A stretch of 39,589 nt of DNA. It comes from Rubrivivax sp. (GTDB taxonomy: Bacteria > Pseudomonadota > Gammaproteobacteria > Burkholderiales > Burkholderiaceae_C). A program made the translations under genes and the position numbers. Of the stretch, positions 16,046 through 22,948 are shown piece after piece. The first letter of the stretch is position 1, and every line of letters begins with the position of its first letter. The notes below the pieces were generated by a model. That model made no database searches. It saw only the letters and a program-made list of their open reading frames with translations, and had not been told where the DNA came from. The stretch is taken from the NCBI GenBank assembly GCA_016790425.1, contig JAEUPF010000109.1, forward strand, positions 1 to 39,589. The letters are read 5' to 3'.

Positions 16046-16798
16046 TCAACCCAGCGCGGCCTTGCCCAGCACCAGCAGCGCGCTGCCGGCCACCAGCGCC
16101 AGCAGCAGCCGGCGCGTGTGCGCGGCAGGGATGCGCTTGACGAGGCGGCTGGAGACTCGAAAGCCCGCCCACACCCACGGGAACAGCGAAAGCCCGAGCA
16201 CGAGCTGTGTCCCTCCGAACAGGCCCGCCCACGCCAGCATCACCAGCGAAGCCGCGGCGCCGAGCGCGATGATGCCGCCGATCGTGGCGCGGATCGTCGG
16301 CGCCGGCAGCCGCTGCGTCAGCAGCCCCAGCGGCGGCGCACCAACCGAGGTGATCGTGCCCATCAGGCCCGACAGCGTGCCGGCGCCCCAGGCGTTGGCG
16401 CGCGTGGGCTCGATGCGCCAGCCCAGCAGCGACAAGGCGACGCCGGCCAGCAGCAACACGCCGAACGCCGCCGCCAGCGGCCGCGGCGGCAGCACCAGCA
16501 TCACCGCCGCGGCGAGCGCCGCGCCGACGACGCGCCCGCCGATGCAGCGGCGCGCCAGCGTCCAGTCGATCGCCGCCGGCTCGCGCAGCGCCGCCAGCGC
16601 CGAGACGATGCCGCCCAGCAGCAACAGCGGCCCGGGCACCATCACCGGCGCCAGCAGCACCGCCACCGGTGCCGCGAACATCGCGAAGCCGATGCCGCCG
16701 ATGCCTTGCAGGCAGGCGCCCACCAGGACCAGCGCGCCCAGCGCCGCATAGCCCAGCGGCGTGATGCCGGCCGGCCACCCGGCCAGCGCCTCGGTCAT
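16046..16798 (-). CDS. TauE/SafE-family sulfite/anion exporter
   Basis: 250 aa with about eight hydrophobic helices in two halves, each beginning with a Gly/Pro-rich motif (GACLQGIGGIGFAMFAAP; MGTITSVGAPPLGLL) as in the TauE/SafE permeases. The family exports sulfite, sulfoacetate or related organic anions, and some members transport other carboxylates. ATG 16798 overlaps the stop of the upstream ferredoxin gene by four bases, so it is translationally coupled to it. It ends 96 bases before the end of the convergent gntR gene. Its presence hints that the pathway handles a sulfur-containing or strongly anionic compound, but this is inference only. Confidence 0.87.
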   Translation of the reverse strand: MTEALAGWPAGITPLGYAALGALVLVGACLQGIGGIGFAMFAAPVAVLLAPVMVPGPLLLLGGIVSALAALREPAAIDWTLARRCIGGRVVGAALAAAVMLVLPPRPLAAAFGVLLLAGVALSLLGWRIEPTRANAWGAGTLSGLMGTITSVGAPPLGLLTQRLPAPTIRATIGGIIALGAAASLVMLAWAGLFGGTQLVLGLSLFPWVWAGFRVSSRLVKRIPAAHTRRLLLALVAGSALLVLGKAALG

Positions 16799-17202
16799 GG
16801 CGGTGCGGCGGCAGCGCCGGGCGGCGCCGCGTCGGCCGCTGCTGGCGCTGGCGCTGGCGCTGGCGCTGGCGCTGGCGCTGGCGCGCGGACCGGCTTGGCG
16901 AAAGGCGGCTTGCGTTGCGGGTCCCAGGACAGCGCCACGTCGCCGCCGCTGACGAACGTCTGGCACGCCATGCGGTAGCCCTCGCGCAGTTCGTCATCGC
17001 TCAGGTGGTCCAGCTCCTTGGGCTTCACCGCATCGGTGTGCTCGCGGCCGGCCTCGATGCGCACGCGGCAGGTGCCGCACTTGCCGCCGCCGCACTTGAA
17101 CGGCACGCCGCCCTGCCAGCGCAGCGATGCATGCAGGAGGTTGTTGCCGTCGGGCACTTGCGCGGTCTTGCCGCCGCTGGTGATGAAGGTGATGGTCGGC
17201 AT
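16795..17202 (-). CDS. [2Fe-2S] ferredoxin with Ala-Pro repeat tail
   Basis: 135 aa. Residues 1-95 form a plant/adrenodoxin-type [2Fe-2S] domain, with CGGGKCGTC (C-x5-C-x2-C, slightly different from the plant spacing) and the fourth Cys in RMACQ. The tail (about 96-135) is low complexity, dominated by Ala-Pro repeats coded by a 6-bp tandem repeat. It is downstream of the 103-aa unknown protein and coupled to the TauE-like gene. A ferredoxin beside a diiron oxygenase and an oxidoreductase could serve as the oxygenase's electron donor. A second related [2Fe-2S] protein is encoded at 17655-18044. Confidence 0.9.
   Translation of the reverse strand: MPTITFITSGGKTAQVPDGNNLLHASLRWQGGVPFKCGGGKCGTCRVRIEAGREHTDAVKPKELDHLSDDELREGYRMACQTFVSGGDVALSWDPQRKPPFAKPVRAPAPAPAPAPAPAPAAADAAPPGAAAAPP
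16841..16882 (-). repeat. Seven tandem 6-bp units in the ferredoxin tail
   Basis: GCTGGC repeated seven times without change on the plus strand, coding an Ala-Pro run in the minus-strand ferredoxin. The perfect array suggests recent slippage; unit length keeps the frame. Confidence 0.93.
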
Positions 17203-17215
17203 CGGCGCCTTGCGG

Positions 17216-17527
17216 CTAGACGGCGGCGCGCACGAGGCGCGTGTCGGCGCCCGCGACGGGCACCGCGAGGCAGGCGATCTCGTCGCGCGCCGCTTGCAGC
17301 GTCGCGAAGCGCGGCAGCAGCCTGGTGGGGATGCGGTTCACCGGCCGCGGCGGCGCTTCGTCGGTGATCTCGATGCGCGTCTCGGCATCGAGCCGCGCGA
17401 TGACGAAGCGCGCCCGCAGGCGGCCGCCGAACCAGTACTCCCACGCCTCGATGGGCTGCAGCCCGCGGCCCGCAACGGTGCTGAACTGCCCGGGCTTGCT
17501 GGTGAGGATGACGTGCGGCGCGTTCAC
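17216..17527 (-). CDS. Small conserved-looking protein of unknown function
   Basis: 103 aa from a GTG at 17527 (MNAPHVILTSKPGQF), preceded by GAAGG. An upstream ATG at 17665 would add a basic, low-complexity N-terminus overlapping the neighbouring ferredoxin gene and looks false. The protein is compact and mixed alpha/beta in look, with EAWEYWFGGRLRARFVIA, DEAPPRPVNRIPTRLL and FATLQAARDEI segments; one Cys near residue 83 and no signal or membrane helix. It sits between two [2Fe-2S] ferredoxin genes in the same orientation, so a role with those ferredoxins is possible. I do not recognise the family. Confidence 0.7.
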   Translation of the reverse strand: MNAPHVILTSKPGQFSTVAGRGLQPIEAWEYWFGGRLRARFVIARLDAETRIEITDEAPPRPVNRIPTRLLPRFATLQAARDEIACLAVPVAGADTRLVRAAV

Positions 17528-17654
17528 TGCGAGCCTTCGCCCTGCGCGCTGCGGTGCGCACCGTTCGAGCGGCCCGCCGCGGGCCCGGCGTGCCTCGGAT
17601 CGGCCGCGCGGCGAGGCGGCTGCGCCGGCGGCCTTCCTGGCAGCACTGCGGGCC

Positions 17655-18044
17655 TCATGCGCCACCGGCCGGCCGCGGCGGCGCCGGGTTGTCGTGCACC
17701 CCGGCAGCCGGCGCGGCCGCGTTCAGGGTCGCCAGGGGTGCCAGCGGCTCGTCGGGCTGCGCGATCTCCAGGTCGTGCTCGATCCACAGCTGGCACATCA
17801 GGCGCCAGCCGTCGGCCAGGCGGGCCTCACCCAGCACCCGCTGCTCCTTCCAGTTGGGCGGCGGCAGGTGCTCGGCGCCGCCCAGCACGCGGCTGGCGCA
17901 CTTGCCGCACTTGCCCATGCCGCAGCCGTAGCGCAGGTGCGGAAACGGGAACTGCTTGATGCCGGCGCGCACGACCAGGTTCACGTTGTCCTTGACCTCG
18001 CCGGCGTGGGCCTGGCCGAGACGGTGGATGACGATGCGCGGCAT
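17655..18044 (-). CDS. [2Fe-2S] ferredoxin, first gene of the middle minus-strand operon
   Basis: 129 aa from ATG 18044 (MPRIVIHRLG). The [2Fe-2S] loop is YGCGMGKCGKC (C-x4-C-x2-C), with the fourth Cys in LMCQLW; residues 100-129 are an Ala/Pro-rich tail. The FPHLRYGCGMGKCGKC context is closer to ferredoxins that partner oxygenases or act as fused domains than to Isc ferredoxin. A longer frame from 18233 runs through a tandem repeat and is rejected as the start. The gene is divergent from the ornithine-cyclodeaminase-like gene and probably shares its regulatory region with the operator at 18211. Confidence 0.9.
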   Translation of the reverse strand: MPRIVIHRLGQAHAGEVKDNVNLVVRAGIKQFPFPHLRYGCGMGKCGKCASRVLGGAEHLPPPNWKEQRVLGEARLADGWRLMCQLWIEHDLEIAQPDEPLAPLATLNAAAPAAGVHDNPAPPRPAGGA

Positions 18045-18065
18045 GCGGCGGGCGCCTTTCGTGGC

Positions 18066-18117
18066 CGGGTCGTGGGAACGGGTCGTGGGAACGGGTCGTG
18101 GGAACGGGTCGTGGGAA
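18066..18117. repeat. Four perfect 13-bp tandem repeats in the ferredoxin leader
   Basis: CGGGTCGTGGGAA occurs four times head to tail, then decays into GGTCGTGGCC-like units to about 18170. The array lies between the ferredoxin start (18044) and the operator (18211), so it would be in the 5' untranslated leader of the ferredoxin operon. Unlike other repeats here the unit is not a multiple of three, consistent with being noncoding. It could vary leader length or structure. Confidence 0.9.
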
Positions 18118-18210
18118 CGGGTCGCGGACGGGTCGTGGCCAGGTCGTGGCCGGGTCGTGGCCGGTCGCTGGCGATCGTGGCCGGGTTTGACCCTGCGCAA
18201 GCGGCCCTCG

Positions 18211-18223
18211 GTATACAGTATTC
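18211..18223 (-). promoter_or_regulatory. Putative GntR operator, copy 2
   Basis: GTATACAGTATTC here is the exact reverse complement of 15102-15114. It lies 63 bases upstream of the cyclodeaminase-like gene (18287) and 166 bases upstream of the divergent ferredoxin gene. TTGACC at 18187-18192 with TATACA at 18212-18217 is a possible plus-strand promoter (19-base spacer, longer than ideal). This links the 2-oxoacid oxidoreductase operon, and perhaps the ferredoxin operon, to the gntR regulator at 15149. Confidence 0.7.
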
Positions 18224-18286
18224 TATCGTCCACTTTCCCTCCCTGCTCCGGCGCGCCGCGCCATCCCCTATCGCCAGCGAGCGCTC

Positions 18287-19240
18287 ATGCAGCATGTCAG
18301 CGACGCGACGTTGGACGCCCTCGTCGGCCCCGACGAGGCGATGGCGGCACTGCGCGACGCGTTCGCGCAGTTCGCAGAAGGCGCGGCGGCGATGCAGCCG
18401 CGCGTGCGCACCGAAGCGGCGGGCGTCAAGCTGTCCACCCTCGGCGCGGTGCTCCCGGGCAGCAACGCGGTGGGCGCCAAGGTCTACACCACGGTGGCGG
18501 GGCGCTTCTCGTTCGTCATCATCCTCTTCGCCGCCGACAGCGGCGCGCCGCTGGCCACCTTCGACGCCGCGGCCATCACGCGACTGCGCACCGCCGCCTG
18601 TTCCGCGATCGCAGCGCAGCACCTGGCGCGCCGCGGTGCCCGTTCGCTGGCCGTGCTCGGCCTGGGCGTGCAGGGGCGCGCGCACGCGCGGCAGTTCGCG
18701 CGCGCGTTCGACTTGCGCGAGATCCGCGTGCAGGGCCCGCATCTGACCGACGACGACGCTCGCGCCCTGCAGGCCGACACCGGCGTGGCGGTGCGGCGTT
18801 GCGCGGCGGCGGCCGAGGCGGTCGATGGCGCCGACCTGGTCGTCACCGCTTCGCGCGCGGCCACGCCGTTGTTCGATGGCGCCGGCCTCGCCCGCGGCGC
18901 CTTCGTGGCCGCGGTCGGTTCCAGCCTGCCCGGCACGCGCGAGCTGGACGACACGGCGCTGGCGCGCGCGGCCATCGTCGCCGTGGAATGGCGCGAGCAG
19001 GCCCTGCGCGAGGCCGGCGACCTGGTGCTCGCCGCGCCGGCGGCGCTGCCGCCCGGCAAGGTGGTCGAGCTGGGAGAGCTGGTCAGCGGCCGGGCGCCGG
19101 GGCGCACGGACGAGGACCAGCTCACGATCTACAAGTCCGTGGGCGTCGGCCTCGAAGACGTGGCCGTCGCGGCGCTGGCGTGGCGCAAGCTGAACGCCCT
19201 CGGCGCCGGCAAGGCGCCAGCGCAGGGAGCCGCGCGTTGA
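18287..19240 (+). CDS. Ornithine cyclodeaminase/mu-crystallin-family NAD(P) enzyme, probably not a true cyclodeaminase
   Basis: 317 aa, normal for the family. The N-terminal substrate domain has Lys65 (GAKVYTT) and TRLRTAACSAIAAQHLA; the Rossmann domain has GLGVQGRAHARQF. In ornithine cyclodeaminase the catalytic Asp lies in a GGDCPGKTEL-like motif; the matching segment here is GSSLPGTREL, with Ser instead of Asp. This favours an imine reductase or amino-acid dehydrogenase-like reaction, as in mu-crystallin or archaeal alanine dehydrogenase. It leads the plus-strand operon and its stop overlaps the TTG start of the next gene. An attractive inference is that it interconverts an amino acid and the 2-oxoacid used by the following oxidoreductase. 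Confidence 0.88.
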   Translation: MQHVSDATLDALVGPDEAMAALRDAFAQFAEGAAAMQPRVRTEAAGVKLSTLGAVLPGSNAVGAKVYTTVAGRFSFVIILFAADSGAPLATFDAAAITRLRTAACSAIAAQHLARRGARSLAVLGLGVQGRAHARQFARAFDLREIRVQGPHLTDDDARALQADTGVAVRRCAAAAEAVDGADLVVTASRAATPLFDGAGLARGAFVAAVGSSLPGTRELDDTALARAAIVAVEWREQALREAGDLVLAAPAALPPGKVVELGELVSGRAPGRTDEDQLTIYKSVGVGLEDVAVAALAWRKLNALGAGKAPAQGAAR

Positions 19241-20157
19241 AACTGCAGAACTCGTTCATCCTGCGCGAGTACCTGCGCCCGCAGGTGCTGCCCAGCACCT
19301 GGTGCCCGGGCTGCGGCCTGGGCATCGTGATGAGCTCGATCGCGCAGGCGGTGCACTACCGCGGGTTGCCGAAGCGCGACGTGGCGATGGTGTCGGGCAT
19401 CGGCTGCACCGGCCGCATGTCGGGCTACGTCGACTTCAACACGCTGCACACCACGCACGGCCGCGCGCCGGCGTTCGCCACCGGGCTGAAGCTGGCACGG
19501 CCGGACATGACCGTGCTGGTGGTGATGGGCGACGGCGACTCGATGTCGATCGGCGGCAACCACCTCGTGCACGCGATGCGGCGCAACATCGGCCTCACCG
19601 CCATCGTCGTCAACAACGCCGTCTACGGGCTCACCGGCGGCCAGGCATCGCCGACCACGCCGGTGGGCGGCCGCACCACCACGTCGCGGCCCGGCGCTTT
19701 CGAGCGGCCGATGAACCTGGAAGCGCTGGCGCGCGCCGCCGGCGCCACCTTCTTCGCCCGCGCCACGGTGAACCACACCGCGGCGCTGGTGAAGATGATC
19801 GAGCGCGCTCTGGCCGTTCCGGGCTTCGCGATGGTGGAGATCGTCAGCAACTGCCACGTCCTTTACGGCCGCATGAACGACCTCGGCGACGCGGCGCAGA
19901 TGATGAAAGGCATGGACCCGATGACGCGGCGGGTCAACCCGGTGCTGCTCAAGCGCGCCACGCTGCCGCAGCGGCTGGGTGCCGTCGAAGCCGGCCCCGC
20001 CGCGCAGTCTGGCGGCGCGCCACACACACCGTTCGCCGACGACCCGCGCCTGCCGCGCGGCGTGATCTTCGAGCGAGCGCACGGCGGCGACTACGCGCAG
20101 CGCTGGCGCGAACTGGCCGCGCCGCGCGCGGCCGCCGGCGAGGAGACGGCGTCGTGA
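19237..20157 (+). CDS. 2-oxoacid:ferredoxin/NAD oxidoreductase, beta (thiamine-diphosphate) subunit
   Basis: 306 aa from a TTG at 19237 that overlaps the previous stop (TTGA), giving MKLQNSFILREYL. The family signature is clear: TWCPGCG near the N-terminus, GIGCTGR, the Mg/ThDP motif GDGDSMSIGGNH and NNAVYGLTGGQ. With the alpha subunit (20540) it oxidatively decarboxylates a 2-oxoacid to acyl-CoA. The first Cys pair (CPGC) is consistent with the proximal Fe-S ligands of beta subunits. The gene order beta-delta-alpha-gamma-FAD protein and the presence of a FAD subunit recall CoA-acylating phenylglyoxylate:NAD+ oxidoreductase, but 2-oxoglutarate or branched-chain oxoacids are not excluded. Confidence 0.93.
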   Translation: MKLQNSFILREYLRPQVLPSTWCPGCGLGIVMSSIAQAVHYRGLPKRDVAMVSGIGCTGRMSGYVDFNTLHTTHGRAPAFATGLKLARPDMTVLVVMGDGDSMSIGGNHLVHAMRRNIGLTAIVVNNAVYGLTGGQASPTTPVGGRTTTSRPGAFERPMNLEALARAAGATFFARATVNHTAALVKMIERALAVPGFAMVEIVSNCHVLYGRMNDLGDAAQMMKGMDPMTRRVNPVLLKRATLPQRLGAVEAGPAAQSGGAPHTPFADDPRLPRGVIFERAHGGDYAQRWRELAAPRAAAGEETAS

Positions 20158-20543
20158 GCGCGGCCATCGCCAGCGCCACCGGCGCCGTCAACGCCGTCAA
20201 CGCCGTCAACGCCGTCAACGCCGTCAACGCCGTCAACACAGCCAGCGCCGCCAACGCCGCGGTCACCGCGGCCGCCGCTGCGCGGCCTGCCGCCGCCGAG
20301 CCGCCCCGCGCGCCCGTGGTGCCGCGCGGCATCTATCGCATCGAACTGACGCGCGCGCTGTGCAAGGCCTGCGGCCTGTGCGTGGCCTGGTGCCCGCAGA
20401 AGGTGCTCGAAGCCGACGACCGCGGCTACCCGCGCGTGGCGCGCATCGCCGACTGCGTGAACTGCAAGGCGTGCGAGCGCCACTGTCCCGACTTCGCGAT
20501 CGAGGTCATCCCGCCACACGAGCCGGAGGAACGCTCACGATGA
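20154..20543 (+). CDS. 2x[4Fe-4S] ferredoxin subunit (delta) of the 2-oxoacid oxidoreductase
   Basis: 129 aa from a GTG overlapping the previous stop (GTGA). Residues 1-55 are Ala-rich and include a VNA tripeptide repeat. The C-terminal half is a bacterial-type ferredoxin with two clusters: CKACGLCVAWCPQ and CVNCKACERHCPD, each C-x2-C-x2-C-x3-C-P/D. It should carry electrons from the thiamine-diphosphate subunit to the FAD subunit. Its TGA overlaps the alpha-subunit ATG. A downstream in-frame Met to start a shorter protein is not evident before the Fe-S part, so the repeat appears to be translated. Confidence 0.9.
   Translation: MSAAIASATGAVNAVNAVNAVNAVNAVNTASAANAAVTAAAAARPAAAEPPRAPVVPRGIYRIELTRALCKACGLCVAWCPQKVLEADDRGYPRVARIADCVNCKACERHCPDFAIEVIPPHEPEERSR
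20184..20237 (+). repeat. Six perfect 9-bp tandem repeats in the ferredoxin subunit gene
   Basis: GCCGTCAAC repeated six times, coding (Ala-Val-Asn)6 near the N-terminus of the delta-type ferredoxin. Perfect identity of units suggests recent expansion; frame is kept. Confidence 0.94.
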
Positions 20544-21685
20544 GCAGGGTCTGCTTCATGCACGGCAACGAGGCCGCCGCGGAAGGCGCCATCGCCGCCG
20601 GCTGCCGCTTCTACGCCGGCTACCCCATCACGCCTTCGACCGAGATCGCCGAGATCCTCTCGACGCGCCTGCCCGAGGTCGGCGGCACCTTCATCCAGAT
20701 GGAAGACGAGATCGCCAGCATGGCCGCTGTGATCGGCGCCTCGCTCGGCGGCCTGATGAGCGCCACGGCCACCAGCGGCCCCGGCTTCTCGCTGATGCAG
20801 GAGAACCTGGGCTTCGCGGTGGCCAGCGAGATCCCGTGCGTCATCGTCAACGTGCAGCGCGTCGGGCCGAGCACCGGGCTGCCGACCAAGGCCGCGCAGG
20901 GCGACATGATGCAGGCGCGCTGGGGCACGCACGGCGACCACCCGATCATCGCCCTCACGCCCTCCAGCGTGCAGGAATCGTGGCGCCTGGCGGTGCGGGC
21001 GTTCGCGCTGTCGGAGCGCTACCGCACGCCGGTGCTGCTGATGATCGACGCCATCGTCGCGCAGCTGAAGGAGAAGGTGGAACTGCCCGAGGGCGACGTC
21101 GCGGTGCAGCGGCCGCAGCCGGCCGAGCCGCCGGCGAGCTACAAGCCGTTCGCGTTCCTCGATGGCGCGGTGCAGCCGCTGGCGGCCTTCGGCGGCGACT
21201 ACCGCTACCACGTCACCGGGCTGCTGCACGACGAGCACGGCTTTCCCACCGAGAACCCCGAGATCGTGGCGCGCTGGTGGCAGCACATGACGAGCAAGAT
21301 CGACGCCAACCTCGACGACATCCTGGAGTGGGAGGAAGACGGCCTGGACGACGCCGATGTCGCCGTGGTCAGCTACGGCGCCAGCGCGCGCGCCGCGCAG
21401 CACGCCGTGACGCTGTTGCGCGAGCGCGGCCTCAAGGCCGGCTGGCTGAAGCTGCTGACGGTGTGGCCGTTCCCCGAGGCGCGCATGCGCGCGCTGGCGG
21501 CGAAGGTGCCGCGCATCGTGGTGCCCGAGATGAACCTCGGCCAGATCCGCCTCGAAGTCGAGCGCCTGGCCGCCGGGCGCGCCCGCGTGCAGGGCGTGCA
21601 CCGCGCCGACGGCCTGGCGATCACGCCCGAGCAGATCGTGGCCGCGATCGTCGCTGAGAACGCCGGCGCCCCCCTGGGCGCGTGA
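20540..21685 (+). CDS. 2-oxoacid:ferredoxin/NAD oxidoreductase, alpha subunit
   Basis: 381 aa. The pyrimidine-binding domain has AGYPITPSTEIAEIL and QMEDEIASMAAVIGASLGG, with the catalytic-type Glu in MEDE; TSGPGFSLMQENLG follows; the C-terminal domain has VVSYGASAR and VPEMNLGQI, the usual end of KorA/PorA proteins. The separate alpha and beta genes with a delta ferredoxin and a gamma domain elsewhere match the four-part KOR/POR architecture. It starts in an ATGA overlap and ends nine bases before the gamma fusion. Cytoplasmic, oxygen-sensitive in most known relatives, which is notable next to an O2-using diiron enzyme. Confidence 0.94.
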   Translation: MSRVCFMHGNEAAAEGAIAAGCRFYAGYPITPSTEIAEILSTRLPEVGGTFIQMEDEIASMAAVIGASLGGLMSATATSGPGFSLMQENLGFAVASEIPCVIVNVQRVGPSTGLPTKAAQGDMMQARWGTHGDHPIIALTPSSVQESWRLAVRAFALSERYRTPVLLMIDAIVAQLKEKVELPEGDVAVQRPQPAEPPASYKPFAFLDGAVQPLAAFGGDYRYHVTGLLHDEHGFPTENPEIVARWWQHMTSKIDANLDDILEWEEDGLDDADVAVVSYGASARAAQHAVTLLRERGLKAGWLKLLTVWPFPEARMRALAAKVPRIVVPEMNLGQIRLEVERLAAGRARVQGVHRADGLAITPEQIVAAIVAENAGAPLGA

Positions 21686-21694
21686 GCGGGCGCC

Positions 21695-22948
21695 ATGGCC
21701 TACGACCGCCGCTTCGCCAGCACGTGGCAGCTGCTGCTGGACAGCATCTGCACCTCGATGGGCGCCCTCGACAGCGCCGATCCGCCGATCGTCTTGTCGA
21801 GCCTGCCCGACCTGCCCTACGCGCGCGAAGGGCGCGAAGGCGCGGCGCCACTGACGCTGATCCAGGGCCCGCCGGGGCGCAACATCGCGCTGGCGATCGG
21901 GCTGCGCGCGGCGCGGCCGGCGACGCCGATCGTGCTGTTGATGAACGCCGACAGCGTGACGCTGGGCACCAACCACCTGATCCACGCCGCGCGGCGCAAC
22001 ATCGGCATGACGCTGCTGCTGCTGCGCTCCGAGCTGACGCGCGACGTCGAGCGCGGCGCCATCGACCGCGCAGCCTGGAGCGTGCCGGCGCTGCAGCAGC
22101 GCATCGAAGCGCCGACGCGGCCGCTGCAATGGGTGAGCGCGCTCGACGCGGCCTTGGTCGGCCGCGCCAACCTGAACCAGCCCGACGACCTGGCCGTGCT
22201 GCTGACGCGCGCCTTGCGCACGCCGGGCTTCTGCGTGCTGGGCGTGACCACCGACGCCAGCCTGCCCACCGGCGTGCTCAGCACCTGCGAGTGGCCGGAG
22301 TACTTCAGCGCCTACCGCGAGTGGTCGGCGCCGCTGCGGCGGAGCGCGCCCGGCGCTGCGGCGGGCAACGTCGATGCGCCGAGCCCTTCCCGCCGCCCCG
22401 TGGCGCGGCTGGAACTGCGCATCGCCGGCCTCGGCGGCCAGGGCGTGAAGCTGGCCGGCAGTGTGCTCAGCGAAGCGGCCGGCCTGCACGAAGGCCTGTG
22501 GGCCACGCAGCGCGGCGACTACGGCTCGGCCACGCGCGGCGGGCCGAGCATGGTGGACGTGGTGATCGGCAGCGAGCCGATCACCTACCCCAACGCCGAC
22601 TACCCCGACGTGCTGGTGCTGCTCACGCAGGCCGCGGCCGACCGCTGGGGCCGCGGCGCCCGGCCCGGCGCGGTGGTCATCGCCGACACCGGCGAGGTGG
22701 CCTCGCCGCCGGAGGGTGCCATGGGCGTGCCGATCAGCGCCCTGGCCCGCGAGCACACCGGCAAGCCCATCGCCGCGGGCATGGTGGCCGCGGGCTGCGT
22801 CGCCGCCGCGGTGCGCGGCGCCATCGGCCTGCCGGCGCTGGCGCGCAGCATCGCCGAGAACATGCCGCAAGGGCTGGTGGCTGCCAATGTGGCGGCATGC
22901 CGCGCCGGGCATGCGGCCGTCGAAACCGTGTTGAAGGAGGTGGCCTGA
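21695..22948 (+). CDS. Fusion of a degenerate beta-like domain with the gamma subunit of a 2-oxoacid oxidoreductase
   Basis: 417 aa. Residues 238-417 are a gamma subunit (LRIAGLGGQGVKLAGSVL, GDYGSATRGGPS, DVLVLLTQ), the CoA-interacting part. Residues 1 to about 210 align by eye to the beta subunit at 19237: MNADSVTLGTNHLIHAARRN here against MGDGDSMSIGGNHLVHAMRR there. The GDGD of the Mg/thiamine-diphosphate site is replaced by NADS and the later NNAVYGLTGGQ by RSELT, and the CPGC motif is absent. The domain therefore should not bind cofactor and is probably structural or regulatory. The stop overlaps the next ATG by one base. Confidence 0.85.
   Translation: MAYDRRFASTWQLLLDSICTSMGALDSADPPIVLSSLPDLPYAREGREGAAPLTLIQGPPGRNIALAIGLRAARPATPIVLLMNADSVTLGTNHLIHAARRNIGMTLLLLRSELTRDVERGAIDRAAWSVPALQQRIEAPTRPLQWVSALDAALVGRANLNQPDDLAVLLTRALRTPGFCVLGVTTDASLPTGVLSTCEWPEYFSAYREWSAPLRRSAPGAAAGNVDAPSPSRRPVARLELRIAGLGGQGVKLAGSVLSEAAGLHEGLWATQRGDYGSATRGGPSMVDVVIGSEPITYPNADYPDVLVLLTQAAADRWGRGARPGAVVIADTGEVASPPEGAMGVPISALAREHTGKPIAAGMVAAGCVAAAVRGAIGLPALARSIAENMPQGLVAANVAACRAGHAAVETVLKEVA

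Noticed and set aside
17528-17665. Upstream ATG (17665) for the 103-aa unknown protein
   Set aside because: It would overlap the neighbouring ferredoxin gene and add a basic Ala/Arg segment of antisense character; the GTG at 17527 has a ribosome-binding site.
18066-18170. CRISPR-like repeat
   Set aside because: Units are 13 bp and directly adjacent with no spacers; a simple tandem repeat.
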